Assembly: GCA_009377795.1 (NCBI GenBank)
Contig: WHTJ01000007.1
Location: forward strand, 23,754 to 87,753
Source of the DNA: Propionibacteriales bacterium
GTDB lineage: Bacteria > Actinomycetota > Actinomycetes > Propionibacteriales > Nocardioidaceae
Direction: 5' to 3'
Length of the DNA stretch: 64,000 nt
A model generated the notes under the pieces. The model was not told the DNA's origin and ran no database searches. It worked only from the letters and a program-made list of their open reading frames with translations. The number at the start of each line of letters is the position of its first letter. The first letter of the stretch is position 1. Both the position numbers and the translations under genes were made by a program. Of this stretch, positions 34,877 through 44,853 are shown one piece after another.

Positions 34877-37007
34877 CGCCGCCCACCGGGCCGGATTGAT
34901 CGCCTGCGGAGCGCTGGCCCGGCCGGCCGAGGACATCATCGCGCGGCGAGGCTGGCCGGTCGCCGTACACCCGCTGCCGCCGCTCCTGCACAACCGGCCC
35001 GAGCGGATCGCCGCCGAGGTCGAGGCGCTGGCGAGGCGACTGGACGGCCGGTACACCACGCTCGCGGTCGCCTACGCCGACTGCGGGACCTACGGCGCAC
35101 TCGACGAGGTCTGCGACCGGCTCGGCATCCGCCGGCTCCCGGGTCTGCACTGCTACGACGTGTACGGCGGGGCCGAGCGGCTGCGTCGCTTCTTCGACGA
35201 GGAGCCCGGCACGTACGTGTTCACCGACTTCCTGGTCCGCTCCTTCGACCGCACCGTCCGGGCCGAGCTGGGGCTCGACCGGTTCCCCGAGCTGCGGGAC
35301 GCGTACTTCGGGAACTACCGCCGGGTGGTCTGGCTCGCCCAGCGGCCCGATCGCGAGCTGCGCGCGCTCGCCCGGCGGGCGGCCGGTCTGATGAACCTTC
35401 CGCTGCTGGTCGTAGAGGTCGGCGACGCCGGCCTGGAGCGGGCGCTCGCCGTATTGCTCGATCTCGGCGCGAAGGAGGGAGGGCGATCCCCTGGACGGGT
35501 CCGGGGTGAGCGCCCGTTCTTGACAGCGACGAGGGCGCTGGAAAGACTCCGGCAGACCATGGCCGGAATACGACGACTGCTGATCGCCAACCGTGGTGAG
35601 ATCGCGGTGCGGGTCGCCCGCGCGGCGCGCGACCTCGGGATCGAGACCGTCGCGGTCCACTCCACGGCCGACGAGACCTGCCGGCACACCGCGGTCGCCG
35701 ACCGCTCGGTCTGCATCGGACCACCGGCCGCCGCCGGCAGCTACCTGCGCCGGGACGTCTTGGTGCAGGTAGCCGAGTCGACCGGATGCGACGCGGTGCA
35801 TCCCGGGTACGGGTTCCTCGCCGAGGACGCGGAGTTCGCCCGCCAGGTGGATGATGCCGGGCTGGTGTGGGTCGGGCCGGCCGCGGACTCGATCCGGCGC
35901 ATGGGCGACAAGGCGGCGGCCCGTGTGGCCGCGATGGAGGCGGGCGTCCCCGTCGTACCCGGCTCGGACGGAGTCCTGACCGACGACGAGGAGGCCCTCG
36001 TCTTCGGCCGACAGCACGGTTTCCCCCTTTTGTTGAAGGCAAGCGCGGGCGGTGGCGGCAAGGGGATGCGGGTCGTGAACGACGAGCGCGAGCTCCCGGC
36101 CGTGCTCTCCCTGGCACGTCAAGAGGCGGCGGGCGCCTTCGGCGACGACCGCATGTACGTCGAGCGGTATCTCCCCCGCGTACGGCATGTCGAGGTCCAG
36201 GTTCTCGGGGACGCCGCCGGACGCGTGTCGGCGCTCGGCGAGCGGGACTGCTCGATCCAGCGTCGCCACCAGAAGGTGGTCGAGGAGGCGCCCGCACCCA
36301 ACCTCCCGGACACCACCCGGGCGGAGATGGCCGACGCCGCTGTGCGGCTGGCGAAGGCGGTGGGCTACCTGAACGCCGGAACGGTCGAGTTCCTCTTCGA
36401 CGTCGACACCGGCGACTACTACTTCATCGAGATGAACACCCGGATCCAGGTCGAGCACCCGGTGACCGAGGAGATCACCGGCACGGATCTCGTCGGATGG
36501 CAGCTGAGAATCGCCTCCGGTGAGGACCTCGACCTCCCCGAGAACGTCCGGGCTTCGGCGCATGCCATGGAATTCCGAATCACGGCAGAGGATCCGGCGC
36601 GCGACTTCGCACCGAGCCCGGGCCGGCTCACGGTGTTCGACATACCGTCCGGTCCCGGCGTCCGCTGTGACACCCACTGCTACCCGGGTTACGTCGTACC
36701 GCCGTTCTACGACTCCCTGCTCGCCAAGCTCGTGGTACGCGGCGGCGACCGGGCCGAGGTCGTACGCCGGGCCAGACGAGCACTGGGCGAGCTCCGGGTC
36801 GAAGGCATCCCCACGAACGCGCGGTTCCACCGCTGGCTGCTGAAACAACCGGAGTTCGTCGCCGGCACGCACACCACCGGCTACCTGACCGAGCTGATCG
36901 GCGAGACCGACGGCCTGCGCGAGGAAACGGCTAGCTGGCGGCGCCGACCCCGGCCACGCGCCCGAGCATCTGCTGCCGCCAGCGCTCGGTCTCGGCGACC
37001 TGGTTGA
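34809..37007 (+). CDS. DUF1638 domain fused to biotin carboxylase
   Basis: One frame of 732 residues. Residues about 29-222 are a DUF1638 domain (LIACGALARPAEDII, YADCGTYGALDEVCDRLGI, DVYGGAERLRRFF), a family of unknown function often seen beside corrinoid methyltransferases. Residues 251 to about 690 are a complete biotin carboxylase: RRLLIANRGEIAVRVARA, the Gly-rich loop KASAGGGGKGM, ERDCSIQRRHQKVVEEAP, and EMNTRIQVEHPVTEE. ATG 34809 has an excellent GGAGGAGGTG site although it lies 68 bases inside the previous gene. An internal ATG at 35559-35561 begins the carboxylase part but has only a weak ribosome site. No biotin carrier or carboxyltransferase gene is nearby. The last 77 bases overlap the MTHFR gene antisense and encode a basic tail with no family match. 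Confidence 0.82.
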   Translation: MSSSPTVQTSTTGSSTNSPSPRDAAHRAGLIACGALARPAEDIIARRGWPVAVHPLPPLLHNRPERIAAEVEALARRLDGRYTTLAVAYADCGTYGALDEVCDRLGIRRLPGLHCYDVYGGAERLRRFFDEEPGTYVFTDFLVRSFDRTVRAELGLDRFPELRDAYFGNYRRVVWLAQRPDRELRALARRAAGLMNLPLLVVEVGDAGLERALAVLLDLGAKEGGRSPGRVRGERPFLTATRALERLRQTMAGIRRLLIANRGEIAVRVARAARDLGIETVAVHSTADETCRHTAVADRSVCIGPPAAAGSYLRRDVLVQVAESTGCDAVHPGYGFLAEDAEFARQVDDAGLVWVGPAADSIRRMGDKAAARVAAMEAGVPVVPGSDGVLTDDEEALVFGRQHGFPLLLKASAGGGGKGMRVVNDERELPAVLSLARQEAAGAFGDDRMYVERYLPRVRHVEVQVLGDAAGRVSALGERDCSIQRRHQKVVEEAPAPNLPDTTRAEMADAAVRLAKAVGYLNAGTVEFLFDVDTGDYYFIEMNTRIQVEHPVTEEITGTDLVGWQLRIASGEDLDLPENVRASAHAMEFRITAEDPARDFAPSPGRLTVFDIPSGPGVRCDTHCYPGYVVPPFYDSLLAKLVVRGGDRAEVVRRARRALGELRVEGIPTNARFHRWLLKQPEFVAGTHTTGYLTELIGETDGLREETASWRRRPRPRARASAAASARSRRPG

Positions 37008-37803
37008 ACGTGAAGATGTGCAGCCCGACCACGTGGGCGACCGGGTCGTTCAGGAGGTCCTTGGTGCGGTTCAGCATCCGCTCCGGGCTGTAGCCGCCGG
37101 GCATCGCGATCCGCGCGAACCTCGACCCGTGCTTGCTGAGGAAGCGAGTCGACTCCCCGACGCCGACCTTGGTGGCCATCGCCAGCAGCTTGGTGCGCTC
37201 CACGGGCCCGGCGAGCCCCATCTGGATCGGCAGGGTGATCCCCCGCGCACGCGTGCGGTCGACCCAGCGGCGCAGCACGGCGGGATCGAAGCACAGGTTG
37301 CTCACGACGTACGTCGCGTGTTCCCGCTTGTCCCACATCGCCTGCACGGTGACGTCGTCCGCGATCGCGGGATGGCTCTCCGGATAGCCGGTGATGCCGA
37401 CCTCCGCGAACGGCGATCCGAGGCGCGCCAGATCCAGGAGGAACTTGTGCGACCCGTCGTACCGCCCGGCCGGCGGATCGGCGTCACCGGCCGGTACGAA
37501 CACCTCCCGGATGCCCGCCGCCGCGAGCCGGGCGGCGATCTCCGAGAGGTGCGCGTAGTCGACCACCAGCCGGGCCGAGACGTGCGGCACGGTACGAAAT
37601 CCCTGGCCGGCCACGCGTTCCGCGCACTCCAGCGTGGCGTCCAGGCCCTTGGTCGGGGACGCGGTGACCGTGATAGTGACGTCGCGCGGGAGCTCGAAGA
37701 CGGCCGCCTCGACCTTGGCCGCGGGGATGATCTCGTATCGCGGGGACTCCAGCGCCGCCCGCAATCCCGCCCGACGTGAGCTGTTGCGCATTGTGCACGC
37801 CAT
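36931..37803 (-). CDS. Methylenetetrahydrofolate reductase family protein
   Basis: A 290-residue TIM-barrel protein of the MTHFR family (PF02219). Recognisable blocks are YEIIPAAKVEAAVFELP, TVPHVSARLVVDYAHL, FVPAGDADPPAGRYDGS, VGITGYPESHP, SNLCFDPAVLRRWVDR and LPIQMGLAGPVERTKLL. In the present context it would run in the oxidative direction, from methyl-THF to methylene-THF, which then goes to FolD. It faces the corrinoid operon and shares 77 bases of 3' overlap with it. Two starts are possible (ATG 37803 or ATG 37791), neither with a strong ribosome site. Whether it is a general metF or dedicated to methyl oxidation is not decided by sequence. Confidence 0.87.
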   Translation of the reverse strand: MACTMRNSSRRAGLRAALESPRYEIIPAAKVEAAVFELPRDVTITVTASPTKGLDATLECAERVAGQGFRTVPHVSARLVVDYAHLSEIAARLAAAGIREVFVPAGDADPPAGRYDGSHKFLLDLARLGSPFAEVGITGYPESHPAIADDVTVQAMWDKREHATYVVSNLCFDPAVLRRWVDRTRARGITLPIQMGLAGPVERTKLLAMATKVGVGESTRFLSKHGSRFARIAMPGGYSPERMLNRTKDLLNDPVAHVVGLHIFTFNQVAETERWRQQMLGRVAGVGAAS

Positions 37804-37866
37804 TTCTCATTACGCACCGACGAGAGCAGCGTAGCCCTCCGCCGTACGCCTGAACAAGAGGCTTGC

Positions 37867-38564
37867 TCAGTGCCATTCGGAACGCAACAGTTCCCGCTCG
37901 GAGAAGATGAGCGCCCGCTCCGCCCGATCCACGTAGCGCTCGAGATCCCGAGGCCGCAGCCGTCGCCTCGCGACGTAATCGTCGCGGCCGTCCACCAGGA
38001 CCGCCGCGGCCTCGGAGACCGCGGCCCGGTGGAGTACGTCGTCGTCGGTCAGATTGCCGCGTACGAAGTGCACGTCCTCGCGGTGTGCGACGGGGTGCTC
38101 CTCGACCTGGTCCTCCCAGGCGCAGACCACGATCTCGCGAGACTCCTCGGCGACCAGTCGATCGATGATCGTCTCCGTCCGGCCGGGCACGTAACCGAGT
38201 ACGACGATGTGGCCCGACACCCTCAGCTCTTGCCGTCCAAGCATGCGGCGTCCCTTCGCGTTGTCGATCGTCTGTGCGATGCGGGCGAACAGGGTGGTGA
38301 TGGTGGCGACGCCACCGATGATCACGTAGATGCTGACCAGGTATCCCTCGGTCGTCGTGGGGGTGTAGTCGCCGTACCCCACGGTGGCGGCGGTGACGAT
38401 GAACCAGTACCAGTAGACGTCCGGGTCGGTGATCCGCTCCCCGGCTCCGCCCACGCCATCAGCGGCCAGCTGGTGAGGTAAACGAACAGGAAGACCTGTA
38501 TCGGGACGCCCCAGCCCACCCGACGCGTCAGTCGGACGAGCAGGCGCGACAGATACAGCGGCAC
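37867..38564 (-). pseudogene. Frameshifted potassium channel (TM-pore-TM plus partial TrkA-N)
   Basis: The first helix (residues from ATG 38564: LVRLTRRVGWGVPIQVFLFV and onward to MAWAEP) is in one frame. The pore and second helix (VYWYWFIVTAATVGYGDYTP with the K+ filter TVGYGD, then VSIYVIIGGVATITTLFARI) and a TrkA-N-like domain (HIVVLGYVPGRTETIIDRL) are in the next. The break falls at a run of four G bases near 38440. One added G would restore the reading WAEPGERITDPD and a protein of about 232 residues. The TrkA-N part also ends early (SERELLRSEWH), lacking the second half of the domain. It may be a true pseudogene or a sequencing error in the G run. Confidence 0.75.
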
Positions 38565-38590
38565 CTGCTGAGATTAAACCCTTCGGTCGG

Positions 38591-39820
38591 TCAGCCGCTC
38601 ATCTTCTTCTGCAGGCCCTCGTCGAGCGCGGCGAGGAACTCCTGGGTGGTCAGATGACCCTGGTCCCCACCGACCAGCAGGGCGAGATCCTTGGTCATCT
38701 GCCCGCCCTCGACGGTCTCGACGCAGACCTGCTCGACCTTCTCCGCGAAGTCGACCACGTCGGGCGTGTTGTCCAGCTTGCCGCGGTGCTCGAGCCCGCG
38801 GGTCCAGGCGAAGATCGACGCGATCGGGTTGGTCGACGTCGCCTTGCCCTGCTGGTGCTGCCGGTAGTGCCGGGTCACCGTGCCGTGCGCCGCCTCGGCC
38901 TCGACCGTGCCGTCCGGAGTCATCAGAACCGACGTCATCAGGCCGAGCGAGCCGAAGCCCTGCGCCACGGTGTCGGACTGTACGTCGCCGTCGTAGTTCT
39001 TGCATGCCCAGACATAGCCGCCCTCCCACTTGAGCGCGGCGGCCACCATGTCGTCGATCAGCCGGTGTTCGTACGTGATACCGGCGGCGTCGAACTGGTC
39101 CTGGAACTCGGCCTCGAACACCTCCTGGAAGAGGTCCTTGAACCGGCCGTCGTACGCCTTGAGGATGGTGTTCTTCGTCGACATGTAGACCGGGAGCTTG
39201 CGCTCGAGCCCGTACCGGAACGAGGCCCGCGCGAAGTCACGGATCGAGTCGTCGTAGTTGTACATACCGACCGCCACGCCCCCACCGGGGAAGTCCGCGA
39301 TGTCGAACTCCATCGGCTCCGAGCCGTCGGCCGGCGTGTAGGTGACGGTGACCTTGCCGGGGCCGGGCACGACGAAGTCGGTCGCCTTGTACTGGTCGCC
39401 GTGCGCGTGACGCCCGATCACGATCGGCTTGGTCCACCCGGGCACGAGCCGGGGAACGTTGGAGATCACGATCGGCTCCCGGAAGATCACGCCGCCCAGG
39501 ATGTTGCGGATCGTGCCGTTCGGCGAGCGGTACATGCGCTTGAGCCCGAACTCCTCGACCCGCGCCTCGTCCGGGGTGATGGTCGCGCACTTGACGCCGA
39601 CGCCGTGCTCCTTGATCGCGTTCGCGGCGTCGACCGTGATCTGGTCGTCGGTGGCGTCCCGGCTCTGGATGGAGAGGTCGTAGTACTCGAGGTCGATGTC
39701 GAGGTAGGGGTGGATCAGGCGGTCCTTGATGAACTGCCAGATGATCCGCGTCATCTCGTCGCCGTCGAGCTCGACGACCGGGTTCTGCACCTTGATCTTG
39801 ACTGTGTTGGTCCTTGACAT
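38591..39820 (-). CDS. icd: NADP-dependent isocitrate dehydrogenase
   Basis: Oxidative decarboxylation of isocitrate to 2-oxoglutarate in the TCA cycle. The 409-residue homodimeric form of the eukaryotic-like subfamily is seen, with [27 protein letters not shown] (substrate-binding Ser and Arg), [18 protein letters not shown] and the NADP region [26 protein letters not shown]. All key residues are present. It is followed 26 bases later by the broken channel gene and preceded by 74 bases that hold its own likely promoter. Not part of an operon with other TCA genes, although mdh is about 650 bases away in the other direction. Confidence 0.96.
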   Translation of the reverse strand: MSRTNTVKIKVQNPVVELDGDEMTRIIWQFIKDRLIHPYLDIDLEYYDLSIQSRDATDDQITVDAANAIKEHGVGVKCATITPDEARVEEFGLKRMYRSPNGTIRNILGGVIFREPIVISNVPRLVPGWTKPIVIGRHAHGDQYKATDFVVPGPGKVTVTYTPADGSEPMEFDIADFPGGGVAVGMYNYDDSIRDFARASFRYGLERKLPVYMSTKNTILKAYDGRFKDLFQEVFEAEFQDQFDAAGITYEHRLIDDMVAAALKWEGGYVWACKNYDGDVQSDTVAQGFGSLGLMTSVLMTPDGTVEAEAAHGTVTRHYRQHQQGKATSTNPIASIFAWTRGLEHRGKLDNTPDVVDFAEKVEQVCVETVEGGQMTKDLALLVGGDQGHLTTQEFLAALDEGLQKKMSG

Positions 39821-39894
39821 GGGGAGCCGGTTCTCCTGTCCTCGCCGTGCCGAAATCGCTCGACGTCAAGATATCTCACGCCGGACAGGCGTGC

Positions 39895-40281
39895 TCAACG
39901 CGGGAGGATCTGGGTGGACGAACCACCGTCACCACCGTCATCCCCATCCGGACCCGAGGGCTTACCCAGGGCACGCGGCCGGTAGTGGTTGGGCACCGGC
40001 CTGCCCTCCGCGGCGTACGCCAGCATCTCCGCGTCGCAGGCCGGGCACAGCGGGATCTGCCGGGTTCCCACCACGGAGAGCTGGGTGCCGCGGGAGTACT
40101 GGGTCAGCACCTGGGTACGCCGCACGAGGTCTGCGCCGCCGCACTCGGCACAGCGCTCCGCCGTGTCGCGCAGCCACGAGGCGCCACACGTCCCGCAGGT
40201 GATGCGGATCCCGTCCGGCCCACGCCGACCCGACAGGTCCTCGGTCTCGCCGCACTCCGCGCAGCGAAAGTCCGCAACCAT
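39895..40281 (-). CDS. Small multi-zinc-ribbon protein, function unknown
   Basis: A 128-residue protein with four CxxC pairs: CAEC (residues 7-10), CGTC (29-32), CAEC (44-47) and CPAC (79-82). These could form two zinc ribbons. The C-terminal 30 residues are Gly/Asp/Pro-rich and probably disordered. The ATG at 40279-40281 has a clear GGAGG 7 bases upstream. It is divergent from mdh with 189 bases between start codons, and upstream of icd on the same strand. No named family is recognised; a nucleic-acid- or protein-binding role is possible for zinc ribbons in general. Confidence 0.78.
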   Translation of the reverse strand: MVADFRCAECGETEDLSGRRGPDGIRITCGTCGASWLRDTAERCAECGGADLVRRTQVLTQYSRGTQLSVVGTRQIPLCPACDAEMLAYAAEGRPVPNHYRPRALGKPSGPDGDDGGDGGSSTQILPR

Positions 40282-40410
40282 CGTGCCTCCTTGCTCCGAG
40301 CCGCGGGGACGGGTGAACGACGTCCCGCCGCCAGGCTACGCCGGGCCAGAACTCCACCGGCCCGCCATGTGCGCCGGCGCCGAACCGATGGGGAGGCCAC
40401 CCAAGCCTGA

Positions 40411-41463
<1,053 letters not shown>

Positions 41464-41571
41464 CGCACCACCCCCACCGCACCCGCGGGCGCCGCGCAGG
41501 GATCGTACGACATCGGCGGAATTCGATCCTTGTGAGTCAGGTCGCCGGGAGTGAAGGGCATGTCTCTTCAA

Positions 41572-41593
41572 CGTAACGATCCAGCGTAACGAT
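41572..41593 (+). promoter_or_regulatory. Direct repeat CGTAACGAT upstream of the BCCT gene
   Basis: CGTAACGAT occurs at 41572-41580 and 41585-41593, a 13-base step, in the 267-base space before the transporter. Such short direct repeats often bind response regulators (MtrA boxes are GTAAC-type direct repeats), but no factor is identified here. A TACAAT -10 candidate lies at 41681-41686. Confidence 0.4.
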
Positions 41594-41730
41594 TCGGCGT
41601 ACGGCGGACGTTCGCCGAGCCGACTCGCGGCCGACTGCTCGACAAACCCATGCCTCAGGTGATTGAGTCGATCGGCGGACTACAATTTTCTCTACGGTGA
41701 GAACCTGGATTGGCGGAGGGTGCGAGCCCA

Positions 41731-43491
41731 ATGAGCAGTTCCTCTCAGACAGACACAGGCACTCAAGGCGGGTCCGTACAACGGGCGTTAAGTACGGTTC
41801 ACGGGCCGGTCTTCTATCCCGCGGCGATCATCGTCCTCGCGTTCGTGATCTTCGCAATGGTCGCACCGGACACGGCGTACAACTGGCTGCTCGAGGTGCA
41901 GAACCAGGTCGTCTCGAAGCTCGGCTGGTACTACGTGCTGATCGTCTCCGGCTTCATCGTGTTCGCGCTCTGGGTCGGGCTCGGGCACTTCGGTGACATC
42001 AAGCTCGGTCCGGACGACGAGGAGCCGGAATATTCAGTCGGCGCGTGGTTCTCGATGCTGTTCGCCGCCGGCATGGGCATCGGGCTGGTCTTCTTCGGGG
42101 TCGCCGAGCCGCTCTTCCACTTCGTGAGCAATTCCGGCGCGGAGACCGCCGGAGTTCTCGGCGGCGACCCGGGGTCGCGCGCCCAAGGCTCGTTGGTCAT
42201 GTCGTTCTTGCATTGGGGGCTGCATCCGTGGGCGATCTACGTCGTGGTCGGTCTCGCAGTCGCGTATTCGGTCCACCGCAAGGGACGGCCGGTGTCCATC
42301 CGGTGGGCGCTGGAGCCACTGCTGGGTGATCGGGTCAAGGGCTGGATCGGCGACGTCATCGACATCGCGGCCATCGTCGGCACCCTGTTCGGCGTCGCGA
42401 CCTCGCTCGGCCTCGGCGTATCGCAGATCGCGGCCGGGCTGAGCTTCCTCGACCTCCTGAGCGACCCGGGCACTGCCTCGAAGGTCGTGCTGATCGGCCT
42501 CATCACCACGATCGCGGTGATCTCCGTGGTCACCGGCATTGACAAGGGCATCAAGTGGCTGTCCCAGTTCAACATGGGGCTCGCCGGCGCCCTGTTGGTG
42601 TTCGTGGCGTTCGCCGGGCCGATCCTGTTCATCTTCCGGGACGTGGTGCAGTCCCTCGGGTTGTACCTGCAGAACATCATCCAGCTGAGCTTCAACACCA
42701 GCGCCATGTCCGGCGACGCCGGCGTCGCCTGGCAAGGCGGATGGACGATCTTCTACTGGGGTTGGTGGATCTCCTGGGCGCCGTTCGTCGGGGTGTTCAT
42801 CGCGCGGATCAGCCGGGGCCGAACCGTCCGGCAGTTCGTCGCCGGTGTGATGCTGGTGCCCACGAGCGTGACCTTCCTGTGGTTCCTGGTCTTCGGCGGC
42901 AGCGCCCTTTCCGAGCAGCTCCAGCGCGGTGGAGAGCAGGCGTTCGCGGGTGGCCTCATCGGTGAGGACGGCGTGGTCTCCCAAGAGGCCTCCTTGTTCG
43001 GCCTGCTGGACGGCCTGCCGATCGGGACGCTCCTCGCCGCGGCCGCGGTCATTCTGATCGCGGTGTTCTTCATCACCTCGTCCGACTCCGGCTCGTTCGT
43101 CGTCGACATGCTGGCGTCCGGCGGCGACGAGAACCCGCCGGTCTGGAGCCGGGTGTTCTGGGCGGTGCTTGAGGGCGCGGTCGCCGCCGCGCTGCTGATC
43201 GCCGGCGGTGACAACGCGCTCTTGGCCCTCAGGTACGGCGCGATCATCATCGCCCTGCCGTTCAGCATCGTGATGCTCGCCATGTGCTGGGCGACGATCC
43301 AGGCGTTCCGGTCCGAACGGGAGGTCGCGCTGCGGATCCAGCGTCGCCTGCAGCGCGAGGAGCTCACCGAGCACGTCTCGCAGAGCCTGATCGATGAGGG
43401 GCTGATCGAGCCGAACGGCGAGGGTGCTGAGAGGCCCGTCGCCACCGGAGCCGGCGGGGCACCTCTCAGGACGGACGAACCCGAGAGGTAG
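41731..43491 (+). CDS. BCCT-family betaine/carnitine/choline transporter
   Basis: A secondary transporter of 586 residues with about 12 membrane helices. The family signature is visible in GWTIFYWGWWISWAPFVGVF (about residues 337-356), together with GMGIGLVFFGVAEPLFHF and the SSDSGSFVVD motif near the end of the core. Tryptophans in the aromatic box for a quaternary ammonium group are kept. The hydrophilic C-terminus (about 50 residues, with charged EREVALRIQRRLQREELTE) is of the length seen in osmoregulated BetP-like carriers. The ATG at 41731 has GGAGGG 10 bases upstream. Import of glycine betaine would feed the methyltransferase and DMGDH-like modules 5-20 kb away; this link is inferred. 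Confidence 0.93.
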   Translation: MSSSSQTDTGTQGGSVQRALSTVHGPVFYPAAIIVLAFVIFAMVAPDTAYNWLLEVQNQVVSKLGWYYVLIVSGFIVFALWVGLGHFGDIKLGPDDEEPEYSVGAWFSMLFAAGMGIGLVFFGVAEPLFHFVSNSGAETAGVLGGDPGSRAQGSLVMSFLHWGLHPWAIYVVVGLAVAYSVHRKGRPVSIRWALEPLLGDRVKGWIGDVIDIAAIVGTLFGVATSLGLGVSQIAAGLSFLDLLSDPGTASKVVLIGLITTIAVISVVTGIDKGIKWLSQFNMGLAGALLVFVAFAGPILFIFRDVVQSLGLYLQNIIQLSFNTSAMSGDAGVAWQGGWTIFYWGWWISWAPFVGVFIARISRGRTVRQFVAGVMLVPTSVTFLWFLVFGGSALSEQLQRGGEQAFAGGLIGEDGVVSQEASLFGLLDGLPIGTLLAAAAVILIAVFFITSSDSGSFVVDMLASGGDENPPVWSRVFWAVLEGAVAAALLIAGGDNALLALRYGAIIIALPFSIVMLAMCWATIQAFRSEREVALRIQRRLQREELTEHVSQSLIDEGLIEPNGEGAERPVATGAGGAPLRTDEPER

Positions 43492-43509
43492 AACGAGTCG
43501 CGTCCCTCG

Positions 43510-43547
43510 AGAACGCCGGAGCCGGGTCGTCCCGGTTCCGGCGTTCT
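43510..43547. terminator. Two-way terminator between BCCT and DUF3017 genes
   Basis: A 17-base stem with one G-T pair (AGAACGCCGGAGCCGGG, 43510-43526, and CCCGGTTCCGGCGTTCT, 43531-43547) around a TCGT loop. It stands between convergent stops and touches the stop codon of the minus-strand gene. Confidence 0.8.
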
Positions 43548-43837
43548 TATGCGTCCGGGACCAGCAGGGCGAGTACGACGATGCCACCGCCCAGTAGTCC
43601 GAGGATCACCACGTCGACCGCCTTCCGGCGTACCCGCAACAGGCCCGACATCCGGTCCGGCAGCACCATGCGCGCCAGGCAGGCCAGGAGCAGTGCCGCC
43701 CCGACGTACCCGGCGCCCTGCCGCCAGGACCCGACCGCCGCCACCAGCACGCCGATCCCGGTGAGGCCGAGCGCACCCACGAACGCCACCGTGCCCAATG
43801 ACTTGCCGCGCGGGGTCTTGAACGGCAGCTCGGTCAC
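43547..43837 (-). CDS. DUF3017 small membrane protein
   Basis: A 96-residue protein with three predicted helices (about residues 15-35, 41-58 and 74-93). DUF3017 genes are commonly found directly behind folD in actinobacteria, as here: the GTG start at 43835-43837 overlaps the folD stop by GTGA. Function is unknown. It ends at a strong stem-loop shared with the convergent BCCT gene. Confidence 0.85.
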   Translation of the reverse strand: MTELPFKTPRGKSLGTVAFVGALGLTGIGVLVAAVGSWRQGAGYVGAALLLACLARMVLPDRMSGLLRVRRKAVDVVILGLLGGGIVVLALLVPDA

Positions 43838-44715
43838 GGCCGTGCCGCGCCCGCGTCGCGTTCGGTCGCCTCAACCACGTTGCGGAGGAGCATCGCCCTG
43901 GTCATGGGCCCGACGCCGCCCGGCACCGGCGCCACCCAGGACGCCACCTCACGCACCCCCGGATCCACGTCACCGGCGAGCCCCTGTTCGGTGCGGGTGA
44001 TCCCCACGTCGACGACCACCGCGCCGGGATTGACCAGGTCGGCGGTGATCAGGCCCGGTACACCCGCGGCCGCGATCACGATGTCGGCCCGGCGCAGATG
44101 GGCGGCCAGGTCGCGGGTGCCGGTATGGCACAACGTGACGGTGGCGTTCTCGCTGCGCCGCGTGAGCAGCAGGCCAAGCGGGCGGCCGACGGTCACGCCC
44201 CGGCCGACGACGCAGACGTCGGCGCCCGCGATCGGGACGTCGTACGTCCGCAACAGCTCCACGATCCCGCGGGGTGTACACGGCAGCGGTGCCGACTTGC
44301 CCAGCACCAGCCAGCCGAGGTTGGTGGGGTGCAGGCCGTCGGCGTCCTTCGCCGGGTCGACCAGCCCGAGCACGCGGTTCTCGTCGAGCCCGTCCGGCAG
44401 GGGAAGCTGTACGAGGTAGCCGGTGCAGGCGGGATCGGCGTTGAGTCGCGCGACCGCGTCCTCGACCTCGTCCTGAGTCGACTCGGCGGGCATGTCGACC
44501 CGGATCGACTCGATGCCGACCTGTGCGCAGTCGCGGTGTTTCCCGGCGACGTACGAACGGCTGCCCGGGTCGTCGCCCACCAGAACCGTCCCGAGACCGG
44601 GTACGACGCCCAGCTCGCGCAGCCGGGTCACCCGTTCCTTGAGATCGGCCTTGATGTTCTCCGCGGTCGCCTTGCCATCGAGAGTCTGCGCTGTCACGGT
44701 GCGCCAGTCTGCCAT
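43834..44715 (-). CDS. folD: Methylene-THF dehydrogenase / methenyl-THF cyclohydrolase
   Basis: A bifunctional enzyme that interconverts methylene-THF and 10-formyl-THF using NADP. Length is 293 residues. Signatures are [18 protein letters not shown] (catalytic Lys), [28 protein letters not shown] and the [14 protein letters not shown] nucleotide-binding loop, followed by [17 protein letters not shown] 44713-44715 is used; a GTG at 44697 ([13 protein letters not shown]) matches the usual family N-terminus and may be the true start. It would link MTHFR- or DMGDH-derived methylene-THF to PurU and to the purine enzymes upstream. A stem-loop repeat separates it from purH. Confidence 0.96.
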   Translation of the reverse strand: MADWRTVTAQTLDGKATAENIKADLKERVTRLRELGVVPGLGTVLVGDDPGSRSYVAGKHRDCAQVGIESIRVDMPAESTQDEVEDAVARLNADPACTGYLVQLPLPDGLDENRVLGLVDPAKDADGLHPTNLGWLVLGKSAPLPCTPRGIVELLRTYDVPIAGADVCVVGRGVTVGRPLGLLLTRRSENATVTLCHTGTRDLAAHLRRADIVIAAAGVPGLITADLVNPGAVVVDVGITRTEQGLAGDVDPGVREVASWVAPVPGGVGPMTRAMLLRNVVEATERDAGAARP

Positions 44716-44770
44716 CTCGCCCGCCGCGGTGCATGACCGCCGGCCCGAGGCCGGAAACCGGTCAGAGATG

Positions 44771-44845
44771 ACGTAGTGTGGCGCGTTCTGGCGGCGAAAT
44801 ACCGAGCCGGGAAAGACGACCAGAACGCGCCACGCGGCGCTACGT
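44771..44845. repeat. Inverted repeat, dispersed family B, between purH and folD
   Basis: Perfect 14-base arms GTGGCGCGTTCTGG (44778-44791) and CCAGAACGCGCCAC (44820-44833), extended by outer ACGTAG (44771-44776) and CTACGT (44840-44845). The same GTGGCGCG-TTCTGG core starts the element at 13250. It probably ends purH transcription before folD. Confidence 0.75.
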
Positions 44846-44853
44846 ACGTCTGC

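Noticed and set aside
35466..35483. A family A repeat inside the DUF1638::biotin carboxylase gene (CTCGATCTCGGCGCGAAGG)
   Set aside because: Only about 14 bases match the inverted core and the text encodes an ordinary Leu-Asp-Leu-Gly-Ala-Lys; chance similarity is more likely.
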